Origin: an uncultured Acidobacteriota bacterium
GTDB lineage: Bacteria > Acidobacteriota > Vicinamibacteria > Vicinamibacterales > CAVVIG01
NCBI GenBank assembly: GCA_902825985.1
Contig: CADEDC010000023.1
Location: 1-61,683 of the forward strand
Length of the DNA stretch: 61,683 nt
Reading direction: 5' to 3'
Positions 60,148 to 61,683 of the stretch are shown here, piece after piece (position 1 is the stretch's first letter; every line of letters starts with the position of its first letter). The notes beneath the pieces are model-generated. The model saw only the letters and a program-made list of their open reading frames with translations. It made no database searches and was not told the origin of the DNA. The translations under genes were made by a program, and so were the position numbers.

Positions 60148-61623
60148 ATGCGACGTATCGCGATCGTCGGCGGCGGACCGGGCGGCCTGATGGCGGCGCG
60201 GCAGATCGAGCGACAGAGCGGCGACGACAGCCGCGTGACGATGTTCGAGGCCAGCGACCGGCTGGGCGGCAAGCTGCACACACAACGGTTCGACGCGCTG
60301 GATCTCGCGTACGAATCGGGCGTTGCCGAGTGCTACGACTTCGAGGCGTTCGGTCTCGATCCGCTGAAAGGGCTGGTCCGCGAACTCGGGCTCACGCCGA
60401 TCGCCACCCATGGCGGCGCCGTCGCGCTCGACGGCGTCCTGCTGCACGGGGATGACGACCTCGCGCGCCATTTCGGCCAGCCGGCGCTGGACGCGCTCCT
60501 GGCGTTCCGTCGGCTGGCTGCCACTCAGCTGTCGCCCGCCGCGTGGTCGGGATGGCCCGACGGGCCGTGGGAGGACGACGGCATCGGGCCGCGGGACGAC
60601 ACCCATCCGTGGCGCCGGCTGACCTGGCAGCAGGTGCTCGATCGGGAGGTGCCCGATGCGACCGCGCGCCGCTACATCCGCGTCGTGTCGCACAGCGACC
60701 TCGCCACCGAGCCTCACCTGGTGAACGGGCTCGAGGGTCTGCGGAACTTCCTGAAGTCGGTAGCCGGGTACGGCGCGCAGTACACGATTGCCGGCGGCAT
60801 GGAACAGCTGCCGCGAGCGCTGGCCGCCGGGTTGCGCTCGACCAGCGTCCGGCTGAACGCACCGGTCCTGGGCATCGAGGCCGCGGCGCGCGGCGGCTAC
60901 ATCGTCTCGAGCCGGCGGGCCGGCGTCGTGGCGCGCGAGGCCTTCGACGCCGTCATCGTGGCGCTGCCGCTGCCCTACGTCGCCCAGGTGGCCTGGGGTG
61001 CGGACGACTTGCAGGGCGCCGTCTCGTCACACCTGGCCCAATACGATCGACGGAGCCACTACCTGCGGGTGTCGCTGTGTTTCGATCGTCCGTTCTGGCG
61101 GCCGCACATGCCCGGCTCGTGGACGATGATCGACGCCTTCGGCGGCTGTTGCGTGTATGACGAGACGCCGCGGCAGGCGGCGCCTGCCGGCGGCGTGCTC
61201 GCCTTCCTGCTCGCCGGCTCGGACGCGCTGTGGCACAGCAACGCCGCCGATGCGGTGCTCGTCGAGCGGATGCTGTCGGCGTTGCCCGGCGCGGTGCAGG
61301 TGGAGGCGCGGCAGTTGTTGCGGGAGGGGCGCGTCCACCGGTGGGTGGGGGCGCTCAGCGCGCTACCGGGTGGCGGCCGGTTTCGCGATCCGGTGGCGGC
61401 GCACTGTCCGGATCCGGTGGCGCACGCCGGTCTCGTGATGATCGGCGACTACCTGTCGGACTCGACCCTGAACGGTATCTACCGATCGGCCCGGCTGGCG
61501 GCGGCGCTGGTGCTGAAGGCGCCCGACCACCTCGCGTGCGGGTCCGCTGCGCCGGCGACGCCTGGCGCGATGCGCGACCGGCGGGCGACGGCGCCTCCGG
61601 CATCGCGGTACGCGCTCATCTGA
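60148..61623 (+). CDS. FAD-dependent oxidoreductase (amine-oxidase superfamily)
   Basis: A 491-residue flavoprotein. The dinucleotide-binding motif is at the very N-terminus (RIAIVGGGPGGLMAAR), followed by VTMFEASDRLGGKLHTQRFD, the glycine/Arg-rich second part of the FAD site of amine oxidases and phytoene desaturases. The C-terminal FAD block is HAGLVMIGDYLSDSTLNGIYRSARLAA. The middle (about 150-350) should form the substrate domain. A hydrocarbon, amine or carotenoid acceptor is possible; no partner gene helps. GGGAG lies nine bases before the ATG. Its stop overlaps the end of the next, converging gene. Confidence 0.87.
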   Translation: MRRIAIVGGGPGGLMAARQIERQSGDDSRVTMFEASDRLGGKLHTQRFDALDLAYESGVAECYDFEAFGLDPLKGLVRELGLTPIATHGGAVALDGVLLHGDDDLARHFGQPALDALLAFRRLAATQLSPAAWSGWPDGPWEDDGIGPRDDTHPWRRLTWQQVLDREVPDATARRYIRVVSHSDLATEPHLVNGLEGLRNFLKSVAGYGAQYTIAGGMEQLPRALAAGLRSTSVRLNAPVLGIEAAARGGYIVSSRRAGVVAREAFDAVIVALPLPYVAQVAWGADDLQGAVSSHLAQYDRRSHYLRVSLCFDRPFWRPHMPGSWTMIDAFGGCCVYDETPRQAAPAGGVLAFLLAGSDALWHSNAADAVLVERMLSALPGAVQVEARQLLREGRVHRWVGALSALPGGGRFRDPVAAHCPDPVAHAGLVMIGDYLSDSTLNGIYRSARLAAALVLKAPDHLACGSAAPATPGAMRDRRATAPPASRYALI

Positions 61624-61683
61624 GAGTTCGCAGCCGGTCCAGCACCTCTTCGTGCAGCACCTCTTCGTGCAGCACCCGCATGT
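61616..61683 (-). CDS. C-terminal end of a converging gene, cut by the window edge
   Basis: Only the last 22 codons are present: MRVLHEEVLHEEVLDRLRTL plus a final Arg and stop. Two perfect 15-bp tandem units (61641-61655, 61656-61670) encode a doubled VLHEE. An ATG at 61681 could be an internal Met or, less likely, a start. No family can be named from so little. It overlaps the flavoprotein gene by eight bases. Confidence 0.4.
   Translation of the reverse strand, partial: MRVLHEEVLHEEVLDRLRTLR

Overview
This is a roughly 61.7 kb stretch of GC-rich bacterial chromosome with about 58 protein genes and no rRNA, tRNA, CRISPR array, insertion sequence or phage gene that I can recognise. The content suggests a soil-type Acidobacteriota, perhaps class Vicinamibacteria. 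The grounds are an Oar-like TonB receptor with an N-terminal carboxypeptidase-regulatory domain, split MacB/Lol-like permeases, a tannase-family esterase, NHL and PQQ propeller proteins, PKD/Calx-beta proteins, and many GTG starts. This placement is inference from gene content.

Left part (1-12.4 kb): an ene-reductase, an M29 aminopeptidase, a split YeeE/YedE sulfur transporter followed by a methyltransferase, a TrpB2-type tryptophan synthase beta chain next to pyridoxamine-phosphate oxidase, a single-domain response regulator, and a translationally coupled ECF sigma / small protein / mechanosensitive channel operon. A zinc-ribbon protein, a DUF4118-PAS-GAF sensor with no output domain and a second methyltransferase follow. 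The second methyltransferase has a duplicated start region.

12.6-20.4 kb: a lipoprotein; a three-gene operon (secreted protein, lipase fused to a beta/gamma-crystallin domain, PQQ propeller) next to an AraC regulator; and a DEAD-box helicase behind a glycine-rich RRM protein whose long leader looks like a structured, possibly cold-responsive, 5' UTR.

20.5-34 kb: a periplasmic adaptor, ATPase and two permeases forming a MacB/Lol-like ABC system; ArfB; a Tat-exported phosphodiesterase; a RES/Xre toxin-antitoxin pair with a palindromic operator; an unknown protein; a DinB remnant; a subclass B3-like metallo-beta-lactamase-fold protein behind an 8-bp tandem repeat; a GDSL esterase; and a slipin/NfeD pair.

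34-47 kb: a PAS-GAF-PAS hybrid histidine kinase, small secreted proteins, a DUF488 remnant, a tannase/feruloyl esterase, a propeller-like protein, a DUF1624-type acyltransferase, an NHL lipoprotein, a 3D-domain protein, and a CPA2 antiporter paired with a tandem universal stress protein.

47-52 kb: the most intriguing segment. A TPR protein with a Fis-like C-terminal helix is divergent from three overlapping or closely spaced genes. Two of these are membrane proteins that seem to share one extracytoplasmic domain, and the third is an exported von Willebrand A protein with an intact MIDAS. The intergenic region carries a spaced CGGATTT motif. I know no named system of this composition.

52-61.7 kb: a cyclase/TonB-receptor operon, a small secreted protein, a large PKD/Calx-beta protein, an FAD-dependent oxidoreductase, and the tail of a converging gene at the window edge.
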